Assembly (NCBI RefSeq): GCF_044547355.1
Contig: NZ_JBIUAG010000009.1
Span: forward strand, 62,001-126,000
DNA: 64,000 bases
DNA from: Kutzneria sp044547355
GTDB lineage: Bacteria > Actinomycetota > Actinomycetes > Mycobacteriales > Pseudonocardiaceae
Reading direction: 5' to 3'
The stretch's first letter is position 1; each line of letters opens with the position of its first letter. Under the pieces are notes generated by a model. It was not told the DNA's origin. It ran no database searches and worked only from the letters and a program-made list of their open reading frames with translations. Shown in pieces: positions 26,701-34,906 of this stretch. The position numbers were made by a program, and so were the translations under genes.

Positions 26701-27780
26701 ATGTGCGCAGCCCGCCTCACCGAGTGGTCCCGGATCCCCACCTCCGGCGCACGGGCCGTGGAGCCGTTCGACGTGGATGGCCTGTCCCTGCTGGCGATTC
26801 CGCAGCTGGCCTACGACGTGCCGGGCCGGGAGCCGAGCATGAACGGCGGCGACAGCGACACCGATCTGCTGATCCTGCGCCGAAACGCCGACGGCTACGA
26901 GCCGTTCCAGCGGGTGCCGGCCCCGGGCGGCGAGGACGCCGAGTTCTTCCGCGTCGGCGACCGGGCCTTCCTGGCCACCGCCAGCATTCGCCACGGGCAG
27001 GGACCGTACGAGTACGAGACCGAGTCCATCGTGTACGAATGGGACGGATCGGCTTTCGTTCCGTTCCAACGGGTTTCCACCTTCGCGGCCAAGCAGTGGC
27101 GGCACTTCATCCAGGACGGGCGGCACTTCCTCGCGTTGGCCCAGGGGGTGGCCACGCCGGCCACCGTCGACCGCAACCGGCCCTCGGTGATCTTCGAGTG
27201 GGACGGTGATGCCTTTGTGCCGTTCCAGGAGATTCCCTCGCAGTGGGCGTACAACTGGCACCACTTCTCGGTCGGCGGCCACGACTTCCTGGCCCACGCC
27301 GACCACGTCGACCCCTCTCGCCTCTACCGCTGGGACGGCGCCAAGTTCGTGCCGCACCAGGACCTCGCCGACCGGCACGGCCGCGCCTTCGCCACCTTCC
27401 ACGCCGACGACGAGGACTACCTGCTGGTCGCCTGCATCGAGAGCCCGTCGCGGCTGCTGCGCTGGGACGGCGACCGGTTCGTCGAACACGACGTCCTCGA
27501 CGGGCTGGGCGCCCGGGAGTTCGCCGTGCACTTCCCGCACATCCTGCGGGTCAACTTCATCCAGGGACCGCGGACCGAGCCGACCACGGCCCTGAACTCG
27601 CAGCTCTACCAGTGGCAGAACGGCAAACTCGTGGTCGTCGCCGAGTTCCCGACCACCGGCGGCACCGACGCCGCGGTGTTGCCCGATGTGGACGGACCGC
27701 TGGTCGCGGTGTCGAACTCGCTGACCGCCGACGTCCGCTTCGCGGCCGAGACAGTGATCTACCGACTCGAGAGCCGTTGA
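26701..27780 (+). CDS. EAR/EPTP-repeat protein, predicted seven-bladed beta-propeller
   Basis: The 359-residue protein has repeats of about 45 residues with the signature L/IYxWDGxxFVPFQxI followed by a W/F-rich strand and DFLA/HFLA: for example IVYEWDGSAFVPFQRV, VIFEWDGDAFVPFQEI, RLYRWDGAKFVPHQDL, LLRWDGDRFVEHDVL. I count six clear blades and a C-terminal strand that could close a seventh. This matches epitempin/EAR (EPTP) repeats, best known in LGI1 and adhesion GPCRs and uncommon in bacteria. There is no signal peptide, so it is probably cytoplasmic. It is followed after one base by an unassigned gene, and the two form an operon. Binding partner unknown. Confidence 0.8.
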   Translation: MCAARLTEWSRIPTSGARAVEPFDVDGLSLLAIPQLAYDVPGREPSMNGGDSDTDLLILRRNADGYEPFQRVPAPGGEDAEFFRVGDRAFLATASIRHGQGPYEYETESIVYEWDGSAFVPFQRVSTFAAKQWRHFIQDGRHFLALAQGVATPATVDRNRPSVIFEWDGDAFVPFQEIPSQWAYNWHHFSVGGHDFLAHADHVDPSRLYRWDGAKFVPHQDLADRHGRAFATFHADDEDYLLVACIESPSRLLRWDGDRFVEHDVLDGLGAREFAVHFPHILRVNFIQGPRTEPTTALNSQLYQWQNGKLVVVAEFPTTGGTDAAVLPDVDGPLVAVSNSLTADVRFAAETVIYRLESR

Positions 27781-27781
27781 C

Positions 27782-28933
27782 ATGTATGAGGATCCGCAGC
27801 TGGTCAAGTTGTTCACGACCTACACCCGGGACGCCGAAGCCATCGGCCGGCACCTGGGGCGTTCGTATGCCGAGCACACCAGGGACGCCCCGCTGCTAGT
27901 GGCCACCGGCGCCGACTTCGCACTCTATCCCGGCGGCGGCCGGCCGCCCGTGGTCGAGGGATATCGCCTGTCGCCCAAGGGTTTCAAGGAACTGACCGGC
28001 GTGTCCCATCTCGGCCCGGCGGTGGCCAGCCTTGTGCACCTGCGGACCCGCCTCGGCGACGACGTGTGGCGTCCCGACGCCGAGCGGCTGCTGGCCGAGG
28101 TGAGCCGGTCCCGCACCGCCAACAGCGCCGAGCTGTGGCGCGACCTGATCCAGGTCGAGGCGTTTCGCGGGCGGGAGCACGAGATCGCCGACATGATCGA
28201 CTACACCTGCGTGGCGACCGCCCGCTACCTGGAGAAGGCGCTGGCCGACGAGGAGTACCTCACCGCCGAGACGCTGCGCGACGACTACCTCGACGGCGGC
28301 CCGGTGCCGATCAACCACATGATGGTCGCGACGTTCTTCCTGGCCGGCATGGACATCAGCTTCCGGATCGGCCGCTGGCTGCGGTCCCAGAACCTCGACT
28401 GGTCGCGGACCATGGTGCTGATCGCCGGCCGGCAGGGCCGCACCACTGCCGGCGTCACCTGGAACACCAGCAGCGTGGCCACCATGGTCCTCGGCACCTC
28501 CGGGCACCAACTTCCGTTGGAGCGCATGTACATCGCGCCGCACGCGCCGGTGTTCGCCACCCCGCGCGACGGCGACCTGTCCGAGGTGGCCGCCCTGGAG
28601 CACGAGCTGCGGGCCATCTGGTGCAGCACCCGGGCCACTGTGGAACTCGGCGAGCTCATGTTCGCCGGCTACCCGCGCTACTCCCCCGAGGGCGTCCGGT
28701 TCCCCGACGTCAGCGACCCGGCCGTCACCGAGGTCAGCGAGATGCCCGTGGTGCACTCGCCCGAGGACATGCACTCCCTGGTCACCCGGCTGCGCGTGGT
28801 GCTGGAGGATCCCCGCCAGCTGCTGTCCGGCGCGGTCGTCGACCTAGCCGTCGCGGCGCTGGCCGAGGCCGACTGGGATCCGGCCAAGGTGATCGTGCCG
28901 GGGCTGACCGGCGTGCGCTATCCGTCCTCTTAG
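27782..28933 (+). CDS. Conserved-looking protein of unknown family, partner of the EAR protein
   Basis: I cannot assign this 383-residue protein. It is soluble-looking, with mixed alpha/beta character. Residues 1-95 include FALYPGGGRPP and a helical start; 110-200 is helical and rich in acidic pairs; 180-245 holds HMMVATFFLAGMDISFRIGR and LIAGRQGRTTAGVTWNTSS, which look like a conserved core; the end is helical. No catalytic motif of a known family stands out. It follows the EAR-propeller gene by one base, so the two are co-translated and probably interact. Codon use is normal for the window. Confidence 0.72.
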   Translation: MYEDPQLVKLFTTYTRDAEAIGRHLGRSYAEHTRDAPLLVATGADFALYPGGGRPPVVEGYRLSPKGFKELTGVSHLGPAVASLVHLRTRLGDDVWRPDAERLLAEVSRSRTANSAELWRDLIQVEAFRGREHEIADMIDYTCVATARYLEKALADEEYLTAETLRDDYLDGGPVPINHMMVATFFLAGMDISFRIGRWLRSQNLDWSRTMVLIAGRQGRTTAGVTWNTSSVATMVLGTSGHQLPLERMYIAPHAPVFATPRDGDLSEVAALEHELRAIWCSTRATVELGELMFAGYPRYSPEGVRFPDVSDPAVTEVSEMPVVHSPEDMHSLVTRLRVVLEDPRQLLSGAVVDLAVAALAEADWDPAKVIVPGLTGVRYPSS

Positions 28934-28934
28934 G

Positions 28935-28954
28935 TCTTAGGATTGTCACAAGAA
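28935..28954 (+). promoter_or_regulatory. 20-bp shared motif upstream of the lipoprotein gene
   Basis: TCTTAGGATTGTCACAAGAA matches at 18 of 20 positions the motif at 32911-32930 on the minus strand. It ends 19 nt before the lipoprotein ATG; the partner ends 20 nt before the flavocytochrome ATG. An extra TCTTAGG sits directly before it (28928-28934). The identical placement suggests one transcription factor, probably the OmpR-type regulator encoded between the two sites. Confidence 0.75.
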
Positions 28955-28973
28955 CCGCCACCACACTGGGCCC

Positions 28974-29279
28974 ATGCGAGCAATCGTGGTGACGATATCC
29001 GGAATGGCGCTGTTCGCCGCCGCGTGCGGCTCGGCGCCTTCTGCGCCGCCTGCCCGGGTGGACGGCAAGGACGCCTACGCCGACTACATTTCCTGTCTCC
29101 AGAAGCAGGGCATGCCGGTGCCGTCCGGCGTGCCGAGCATCCCGCCGCCCGACCCGAACGCACCCCGGCCGACCGGGCCGCAGTTCCCCGGCGGCGGCCC
29201 GACCAAGCCGCCGGGCGTCGCCGACGACGCGTGGGCGGCGGCCAAGAACGCCTGCGCCTACATCATTCCCCAGCTGTAG
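28974..29279 (+). CDS. Small lipoprotein with two conserved-looking cysteines
   Basis: The 101-residue protein has a 17-residue signal ending ALFAAAC, a lipobox-like site with Cys18, then a mature region with DAYADYISCLQKQGMPVP (Cys41), a Pro/Gly-rich stretch and DDAWAAAKNACAYIIPQL (Cys94). The two cysteines outside the anchor could form a disulfide or bind a ligand. The -3 position of the lipobox is Ala, so processing is likely but not certain. The shared motif upstream ties it to the flavocytochrome/two-component operon that converges on it; the 3' ends overlap by 17 nt. Confidence 0.75.
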   Translation: MRAIVVTISGMALFAAACGSAPSAPPARVDGKDAYADYISCLQKQGMPVPSGVPSIPPPDPNAPRPTGPQFPGGGPTKPPGVADDAWAAAKNACAYIIPQL

Positions 29280-30552
29280 ACAGGGTGATCGTGGCCTTCA
29301 GGCCACCGGCGTCCGACCGGTCGAGCGTGAACACGCCGCCGTGCAGGCAAGCCTGCTGATCCACCAGCGCGAGCCCGAGACCGGAGCCGACGGCCCTGGT
29401 CTCGGGCCCCCGCACGAACCGCCGTTTCATGTCGTCACGGAGCTCGGCCGGGATGCCAGGACCGTTGTCTGACACGGAAATGGTGTTCGCAGTGAGGGTG
29501 ACGTCGACCCTGAGCGCGCCATGCACGGCCGCGTTGTCGAGCAGGTTGTCGACCGCCAGCCGCAGCCCCTCGGGCCAGCCGTCGACCATCGGCCCTGGGG
29601 TGGCGCTGAGGTGGAAATCCGTGGCGGGATGCCGTCGCCGGGCCTGTGTGACACAGTTGCCGACAAGCTCGCCCAGGTCCACCGGGACGCGGGTGGGCAG
29701 CGCGCCGGCGTCGCCACGGGCCAGGGTTTGCAGGCCCTCCAACAGTTCCACGACCCTCGAGTGTTCCCGGGTCATCGCGGCCAGCATGGCGGCCCGCTGC
29801 TCCGCCGACAGGTCGGGATTGCGCCGCAGGCTCTCCAGGTCGATTCCCAGGCTGGCCAACGGAGTTCGCAGCTCATGCCCGGCGTCGGCGGTGAACCGGC
29901 GGGTGGCCAGCATGCTGGTGCGCAACCCGTCCAGCATCTCGTTCAGGGTCGCCGACAGCTCGGCGACCTCCTGCGGCCGGCGGACGGGCGGCAGACGGTG
30001 CTCCAGGTCGTGCCCGGTGCGGATGCGCGCGGCCCCGGCCCGAAGTCGTTGCAGGGGCGAGAGAACGAGCCCGGCGACCAGCCAAACCCCGAGGCACACC
30101 AACACCATCGCAACCCCGGCCACCCCGGCGATCACCTGGGCGTTGGCGGCCAGCCGTTCGTCCACCGGCGCCAGGCTCTCCAGGACCTGCACCTGTCCGC
30201 ACGGCACGTTCTCGGCGTAGGAGCGCCACCAGTCCTCGCCGATGGGCACGGTGCTGAAACCGAGCGTGGGCGCGGGAATCGTGCCGCTCGGGACGTCACC
30301 GTACCAGGCGATCACCGAGCCGTTGGACAGCACCCGCACCAGCGTCTGGCTGCCGGCGGCCAGCTTCGACCGGTCCTCGCTGCCGGCCTTGCAGGCGTCC
30401 ACCCCGACCTTGGCCACCCGCGTCGACAGGTCCTGGTCGACCTGGGTCAGGTCCTGCTGCTGGATCCGCAGCGCGATCACCAACCCGGCCAGGCCGATGA
30501 CCACCAGCGCGACCAGCGCCACCCCCAGGGCCAGCTGCGTTCGCAGCTTCAC
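29263..30552 (-). CDS. Membrane sensor histidine kinase
   Basis: The 429-residue protein has two membrane segments (about 8-30 and 139-164) flanking an extracytoplasmic domain with exactly two cysteines (Cys54 and Cys118), a HAMP region (about 165-215), a HisKA box with FTADAGHELRTPLASL (His226) and an HATPase domain (NNLLDNA-type N box given as VDNLLDNAAVHG, then DNGPGIP and GSGLGLALVDQQ). GTG 30552 overlaps the stop of the response regulator by 4 nt, so the pair is translationally coupled. The paired cysteines next to a redox flavocytochrome suggest thiol or redox sensing, which is inference. Confidence 0.92.
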   Translation of the reverse strand: MKLRTQLALGVALVALVVIGLAGLVIALRIQQQDLTQVDQDLSTRVAKVGVDACKAGSEDRSKLAAGSQTLVRVLSNGSVIAWYGDVPSGTIPAPTLGFSTVPIGEDWWRSYAENVPCGQVQVLESLAPVDERLAANAQVIAGVAGVAMVLVCLGVWLVAGLVLSPLQRLRAGAARIRTGHDLEHRLPPVRRPQEVAELSATLNEMLDGLRTSMLATRRFTADAGHELRTPLASLGIDLESLRRNPDLSAEQRAAMLAAMTREHSRVVELLEGLQTLARGDAGALPTRVPVDLGELVGNCVTQARRRHPATDFHLSATPGPMVDGWPEGLRLAVDNLLDNAAVHGALRVDVTLTANTISVSDNGPGIPAELRDDMKRRFVRGPETRAVGSGLGLALVDQQACLHGGVFTLDRSDAGGLKATITLSTAGE

Positions 30553-31235
30553 GGCTTCAGCACGAAGCCGACGCCCCGAACCGTGTGCAGCAGCCGGCGA
30601 AGGCCGCCGGCCTCCAGTTTTCGGCGCAGGTACCCGACAAAAACGTCCACCACGTTGGTGTCCACCTCCCACGTGTAGCCCCACACCCGCTCCAGCAGCT
30701 GCACCCGGCTCAGCACCTGGCCGGCGTGCCGGGCCAGCACCAGCAGCAGGTCGAACTCCCGCGCCGTCAATTCCAGGTCCCGGCCGTCGCGGGTGGCCAG
30801 CCGGCGGGCCGGGTCAACGACGAGCTCGCCGACCGTGACCACCGCGTCGTCACGGCGCTCGTGCAGGCGGACCATGGCGTGCAGCCGGGCCGCCAGCTCG
30901 GCCACCGAGAACGGCTTGACCACGTAGTCGTCCGCCCCGGCGGCCAGGCCCGCGACCCGGTCGTCCACCTCGTCCCGGGCCGACAGCATGCACACCGGCA
31001 GGGTCCAGCCCTCGGCCCGCAGCCGGCGCATCACCTCGATGCCGCTCATGCCCGGCATCGCCACGTCGAGCACCACGACCGCCGGCGGCCGGGCCGCGAT
31101 CTCCGCGCACGCGGCGGCCCCATCGGCCGCCTCGCGCACCGTGAAGTTCTCCAGCGCCAGCCCTCGGCGCAACGCCTCGCGGACGCCCCGGTCGTCGTCG
31201 ACGACCAGGACGTCCGGCGGGGTGCGGGACACCAT
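30549..31235 (-). CDS. OmpR/PhoB-type response regulator
   Basis: The 228-residue protein has a receiver with VVDDD (13-15 acidic cluster), phospho-acceptor Asp57 in VVVLDVAMPG, the Thr/Ser-Lys switch (MLSARDE and VVKPFS), and a C-terminal winged helix (about 135-228: ELTAREFDLLLVLARHAG, VDTNVVDVFVGYLRRKL). Its genes lie between the small anchored protein and the kinase. It is the natural candidate to bind the 20-bp motif found upstream of both the flavocytochrome and the lipoprotein. ATG 31235 and GTG 31241 are both possible starts. Confidence 0.92.
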   Translation of the reverse strand: MVSRTPPDVLVVDDDRGVREALRRGLALENFTVREAADGAAACAEIAARPPAVVVLDVAMPGMSGIEVMRRLRAEGWTLPVCMLSARDEVDDRVAGLAAGADDYVVKPFSVAELAARLHAMVRLHERRDDAVVTVGELVVDPARRLATRDGRDLELTAREFDLLLVLARHAGQVLSRVQLLERVWGYTWEVDTNVVDVFVGYLRRKLEAGGLRRLLHTVRGVGFVLKP

Positions 31236-31244
31236 GCCCACAGG

Positions 31245-31496
31245 CTACTTGTTCTCGCCGGGTTTGCCGGTATGGTCGGTGTTCGCACCGTCCGAATCGG
31301 ACTTGGCGGTGCTGGTCGGGGCCGGGGTTCCGGTCGCCGTTCCGGTTGCCGAGGGGTCGGCCGGCGCGGTCGCGGCCGCCGGGGGGTCGCCGCCGTCCCC
31401 CTCCTTGCCGCCGACCCCGGCCACGTTGAGCTGGTAGCCGATGACCAGGGCGATCGCGGCGGCCGTGGCCGTCAGCCAGACGGTGATCTTCTTCAT
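31245..31496 (-). CDS. Small membrane-anchored protein with acidic Pro/Thr/Ala tail
   Basis: The 83-residue protein has one N-terminal membrane helix (about 5-22, VWLTATAAAIALVIGYQL) followed by a low-complexity, Pro/Ala/Thr/Gly/Asp-rich tail outside the membrane. Related operons in actinobacteria place an FMN-binding protein with a similar N-terminal anchor after the ferric-reductase-like gene; here the anchor is present but the FMN-binding domain is absent. It may be a truncated remnant or a small subunit that stands on its own. AGGGAAAACC precedes the ATG. Coding status is supported by operon position and RBS. Confidence 0.6.
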   Translation of the reverse strand: MKKITVWLTATAAAIALVIGYQLNVAGVGGKEGDGGDPPAAATAPADPSATGTATGTPAPTSTAKSDSDGANTDHTGKPGENK

Positions 31497-31507
31497 GGTT
31501 TTCCCTT

Positions 31508-32890
31508 TCACCAGGCGAAGTCTTCGGTGTGGATCTGCTTGCGGCTGGCGCCGGCGGCGGTCGCGGCCCGTTCCACCGACTTCATCCACGGCGTCGGGCC
31601 GCAGACGAAGATGTCGCAGTCGGCGACGTCCGGGACCAGCTGCTTGAGCGCGTCCGCGTCGGAAAGCCTTGTCGCGGTGGGAATCCAGCTGCCGTCGTGC
31701 CGGCGCGGGCCCACCAGGTGCCGGACCTCGACCCCGCGCATGCGGGCCAGCTCGTCGATCTCCCCGGCCAGCACCGCGTCGTGGTGATCGGTGTAGCGGT
31801 AGAGCAGCACCGCCTCGCCCGGCGCGTAGCGGGTGTCCTCCAGCAGCGCCCGGATCGGCGTGATGCCCACGCCCGCCGCCATCATCAGCATCCTCGGGTG
31901 GGTGCGGCGCTGCTCGGTCATCGTCCCGTATGGACCTTCGATGTAGACCTTCGTGCCGGGCTTGAGATGCTTTGCCCTGGCCGTTTTCGGCCCCGCTTCG
32001 CGGATCGTCACTCTCAGGTTCCGGTCATCCGGCGCGGCCGATATCGTGTACGGGGTTCCCCGCGTCCATCCTGGACCGTCCTTGAAGCGCCAGATGAAGA
32101 ACTGCCCCGATCGCGTGCGCAGCTTCGTGAGATCCCTGCCCCGCATGTGCACCGAGACCACTCCTGGGGCCTCGTGCGTCACGCCCGCCACCCGGATCTG
32201 GTGCTTTGTCGAGCGCCGCCAAGGGATTCCGATCCGGCACCAGATGATCAGCGCCAGGCCCACCGCGTACAGCGTCCACCAGTAGACGATCACCCAGGTG
32301 CGGTGGAAGTCCGCCCCGTCCACGATCTGGTGCGGCAGGGCCAGGGCCAATCCCAGGTACGAGTACAGGTGCAGCAGATGCCAGGACTCGTAGCGCAGCT
32401 TGCGCCGGGCCGCCCGGATCGACGTGATCACCACGCCGATCAGCATGATCGTGCCCACCGTCGCCGCCAGCAGCCAGGACTCGTGGATGTAGAGCTCGTA
32501 CATCACCGCGCCGTCCCAGCCGCCCACGCGGCCGAGGCGCTGGGCCGTGAACAGCAGGATGTGCGCCATCATCAGCCAGAACGACCAGTAGGCCAGCAGC
32601 TTGTGCCGTCGGGCCAGCAGGTCGTGGCCCCAGGCCAGTTCCACCTGCGGGATTCGGGCCAGCATCACCACTTGCAGCAGCATCAGGTCCGACGCCACCA
32701 CTCCCGTCAATGAGGCCAGCGAGCCCAGGCCAGTGTCCACTGTGGTCAGACTGGCCAGACCCTCCTGGTACAGCCAGATGAACACCGCCACGACCACCGT
32801 GCCGATCGCCAGCGGTCCGAACACATCCGCCCAGGTGAAGCTCACCCTGGGCCGCGCCACCGCCGTGCGCGGTATCCGTTGCGTCGTCAT
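31508..32890 (-). CDS. Ferric reductase-like transmembrane flavocytochrome with FAD/NAD(P) domain
   Basis: The 460-residue protein has about six membrane helices (20-230) with His pairs for two hemes (HKLLAYWSFWLMMAH; ESWHLLHLYSYLGLALALPH), then a ferredoxin-reductase-like FAD domain (FFIWRF, RGTPYTISAAP) and a NAD(P) domain (MMAAGVGITPIRALLED, then DIFVCGPTPWMK). It should move electrons from NAD(P)H through FAD and heme to an acceptor outside the cytoplasm; whether that is iron, oxygen or a protein thiol is unknown. First gene of an operon with the small protein, regulator and kinase. ATG 32890 has GAGAAGGA 8 nt before it. Confidence 0.9.
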   Translation of the reverse strand: MTTQRIPRTAVARPRVSFTWADVFGPLAIGTVVVAVFIWLYQEGLASLTTVDTGLGSLASLTGVVASDLMLLQVVMLARIPQVELAWGHDLLARRHKLLAYWSFWLMMAHILLFTAQRLGRVGGWDGAVMYELYIHESWLLAATVGTIMLIGVVITSIRAARRKLRYESWHLLHLYSYLGLALALPHQIVDGADFHRTWVIVYWWTLYAVGLALIIWCRIGIPWRRSTKHQIRVAGVTHEAPGVVSVHMRGRDLTKLRTRSGQFFIWRFKDGPGWTRGTPYTISAAPDDRNLRVTIREAGPKTARAKHLKPGTKVYIEGPYGTMTEQRRTHPRMLMMAAGVGITPIRALLEDTRYAPGEAVLLYRYTDHHDAVLAGEIDELARMRGVEVRHLVGPRRHDGSWIPTATRLSDADALKQLVPDVADCDIFVCGPTPWMKSVERAATAAGASRKQIHTEDFAW

Positions 32891-32910
32891 GGCCGCCATC
32901 CTTCTCGGCA

Positions 32911-32930
32911 TTCTTGTGACAGCCCTAAGA
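32911..32930 (-). promoter_or_regulatory. 20-bp shared motif upstream of the flavocytochrome operon
   Basis: On the minus strand this reads TCTTAGGGCTGTCACAAGAA, 18 of 20 positions identical to the site upstream of the lipoprotein at 28935-28954. It ends 20 nt before the flavocytochrome ATG (32890). Same orientation and distance relative to each gene. Confidence 0.75.
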
Positions 32931-33013
32931 ACTCTCTCCTTCCCTTGTGCCCCAGTGGGTTTCACCCATTCGTGGTTCGAGTTCGATCTTGCGGGGCGGG
33001 TAGAATCGCTGGT

Positions 33014-34114
33014 GTGGAAGAGAAACTCGCTCGTTTGATCGAACTGGAACGGATCATTCGTCGCCTCCAGGCCGAGCGGTTGCGGTTGATCTCCGAGCTC
33101 AACGTCGACGAGTGGGCCGTCCATGACATCGCCATGGCTCTGCAACTGTCGTTCACCAACGCTTCCAGCCTCGTCGACTTCGCGACCCTTGTGGCCAGGG
33201 ACTTTCCTGGGGTGCTGGATGCGATGGAGGCTGGGGTGATCAGTGAGTGGTCCGCTCATGGTCTGGTTGATCCCACTGAGCATTACAGTCTTGAGGTCGC
33301 TCAGAAGGCTGTTGCGCGGACGTTGGAGACGGCGGAGGGGCGGTGTTGTCAGCAGCTTCGCCGGTCGGTGCAGGGCCGGTTGCAGCGGGCGGATCCGACT
33401 GGGTTTGCCCGGCGGTGTGCGCAGCGGCGTCGGGGGCGCGATGTCGTGGTGTATGACACTGAGGATGGTATGGCGGTGTTGAAGTCGGAGCTGCCGGTGG
33501 AGGTCGCCAGGGCGATGTACGCCAAGATCGACCACTTGGCCCGTCGGGAGGCGAAGAACGGCCGGTCGATGGACGCGGTGCGGGCGGATGTGTTGGCGTC
33601 GTTGGTGTTGCAGGAGCCCAAGAGCGCCGGGTCGAAGACGTTGATCCAGGTCACGGTGCCGATCACGGCGCTACTCGGTGTCGATGAGCGGCCGGGGCAG
33701 TTGGATACCGGGCAGGTGATTCCGGCGGAGGTGGTGCGGGATTTGATGGCGGAGCCGGGGACGGTGTTTCACCGGTTGTTGACTGATGAGGCTGGTCGGT
33801 TGGTGGAGTACAGCCCGGGGGTCTATCGGCCGACGGCGGAGGTGGATCGGTTCATCCGTGCCCGGCATCGGACGTGTGTGATGCCGTGTTGTTCGCATCC
33901 GTCTAGGTCGTGCGATATCGATCATGCGGTGGCGTGGCCGGAGGGGAAGAGCACGGGGACGAATCTGGGGCCGTTGGATCGGCGGCATCATCGGTACAAG
34001 CACGCCACTGACGCGAAGATCGGCATCGCCGATGATGGGACGACGACGATTGATACTCGGTGGGGGCAGAGGTATGTGACGCGGCCGGAGCCGGTGGAGG
34101 AGCCGCCGTTCTGA
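33014..34114 (+). CDS. DUF222/13E12-family protein with HNH nuclease domain
   Basis: The 366-residue protein has the DUF222 helical N-terminus (about 1-240, ELERIIRRLQAERLRLISEL to the QRRRG region) and a C-terminal HNH fold (CVMPCCSHPSRSCDIDHAVAW, given in part, then GPLDRRHHRYKH) with Cys pairs that could bind zinc. Such genes are multicopy in actinobacteria, like the mycobacterial 13E12 repeats, and their role is unknown. From about 33230 onward the plus strand is G- and T-rich at third positions, unlike the C-ending codons of neighbours. TAGAAT 8 nt before the GTG may be a -10 of a leaderless transcript. A G/T tandem array follows the gene. Confidence 0.88.
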   Translation: MEEKLARLIELERIIRRLQAERLRLISELNVDEWAVHDIAMALQLSFTNASSLVDFATLVARDFPGVLDAMEAGVISEWSAHGLVDPTEHYSLEVAQKAVARTLETAEGRCCQQLRRSVQGRLQRADPTGFARRCAQRRRGRDVVVYDTEDGMAVLKSELPVEVARAMYAKIDHLARREAKNGRSMDAVRADVLASLVLQEPKSAGSKTLIQVTVPITALLGVDERPGQLDTGQVIPAEVVRDLMAEPGTVFHRLLTDEAGRLVEYSPGVYRPTAEVDRFIRARHRTCVMPCCSHPSRSCDIDHAVAWPEGKSTGTNLGPLDRRHHRYKHATDAKIGIADDGTTTIDTRWGQRYVTRPEPVEEPPF

Positions 34115-34906
34115 CGTGGGGTGGGGGTTTGATGTGGGGGCGGCGGGGCGCAGACGTGTTGCTGTGAAGATTGGTGGGTTGGGGACGCCGCTGCCGCGGC
34201 TACGACGGCCGGATCTGTGTCAGAGATTGCAGGGGCCGTCGCAGCCTTGCCACCCGAGACCGTGGTCACCCTAGGTGGGTGGCTGGGTTGGGTGGTGGCG
34301 TTTGGTGGTTCGGTGGCGGTTGGGGGGGTGGCTGGGTGGGGTGTCGGTCGCGTTGTTTGGTGGGTTGGGTGGTGGCGTTTGGTGGTTGGGCGGCGGTTTG
34401 GTGGCGGTTGGGGAGGGGTGTCAGTTGCGTTGTTTGGCGGGTTGGGTGGTGGCGTCTGGTGGTCCGGCTAGGTGGGTGGCTGGGTTGGCTGGTTGCGTTT
34501 GATGGTCCGGTGGCGGTTGGGGGTGGCCGGGGAAGGGGTCAGTCGCGTTGTTTGGCGGGTTGGGTGGTGGCGTCTGGTGGTCACGCTAGGTGGGTGGCTG
34601 GGTTGGCTGGTGGCGTTTGATGGTCCGGTGGCGGTTGGGGGGTGGCTGGGGAGGGGTGTCAGTCGCGTTGTTTGGCGGGCTGGTGCTGTGTATGTCGGTC
34701 GGATGTCGTGGGGCGTGTTCATGGGCTGGCTTGGGGCGATGCTTCTGGTTTGCCTGCCATCGACCCTCCATCGCCTTCCCGGTTGTTCCTCCGCTGTTGC
34801 CCCTTCGTCCCTCCGCCATGGCGACGGATGCTCGCGAGCGGGAAGCGGAAGAGGGATTCCGGCGCGGCGGGAGGGGGTGGGCGGGGGCATCGGATAGCCT
34901 GGTGGT
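34115..34906. other. Intergenic region dominated by G/T-rich tandem repeats
   Basis: This 792-bp gap contains the repeat array at 34271-34680. Open frames cross it on both strands only because repeats of 118-120 bp without A avoid stop codons; their translations are low complexity (W/G/V or P/H/T) and none has an RBS or domain. The last 200 bp before the TetR gene are ordinary GC-rich sequence. Confidence 0.6.
34271..34680. repeat. G/T-biased tandem repeat array, period about 118-120 bp
   Basis: The segment CTAGGTGGGTGGCTGGGTTG begins at 34271 and 34468, and again at 34586. CGTTGTTTGG recurs at 34351, 34428, 34546 and 34666, giving spacings of 77, 118 and 120. Full units are therefore about 118-120 bp, with one shortened unit of 77-79 bp. 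The plus strand is nearly free of A and holds many GGG/GGGG runs that could form G-quadruplexes. Confidence 0.85.

Noticed and set aside
34271..34680. G/T repeat array as a CRISPR array or a coding repeat protein
   Set aside because: Units are 118-120 bp with no short repeat/unique spacer pattern, no cas gene is near, and the possible translations have no RBS or consistent frame across units.
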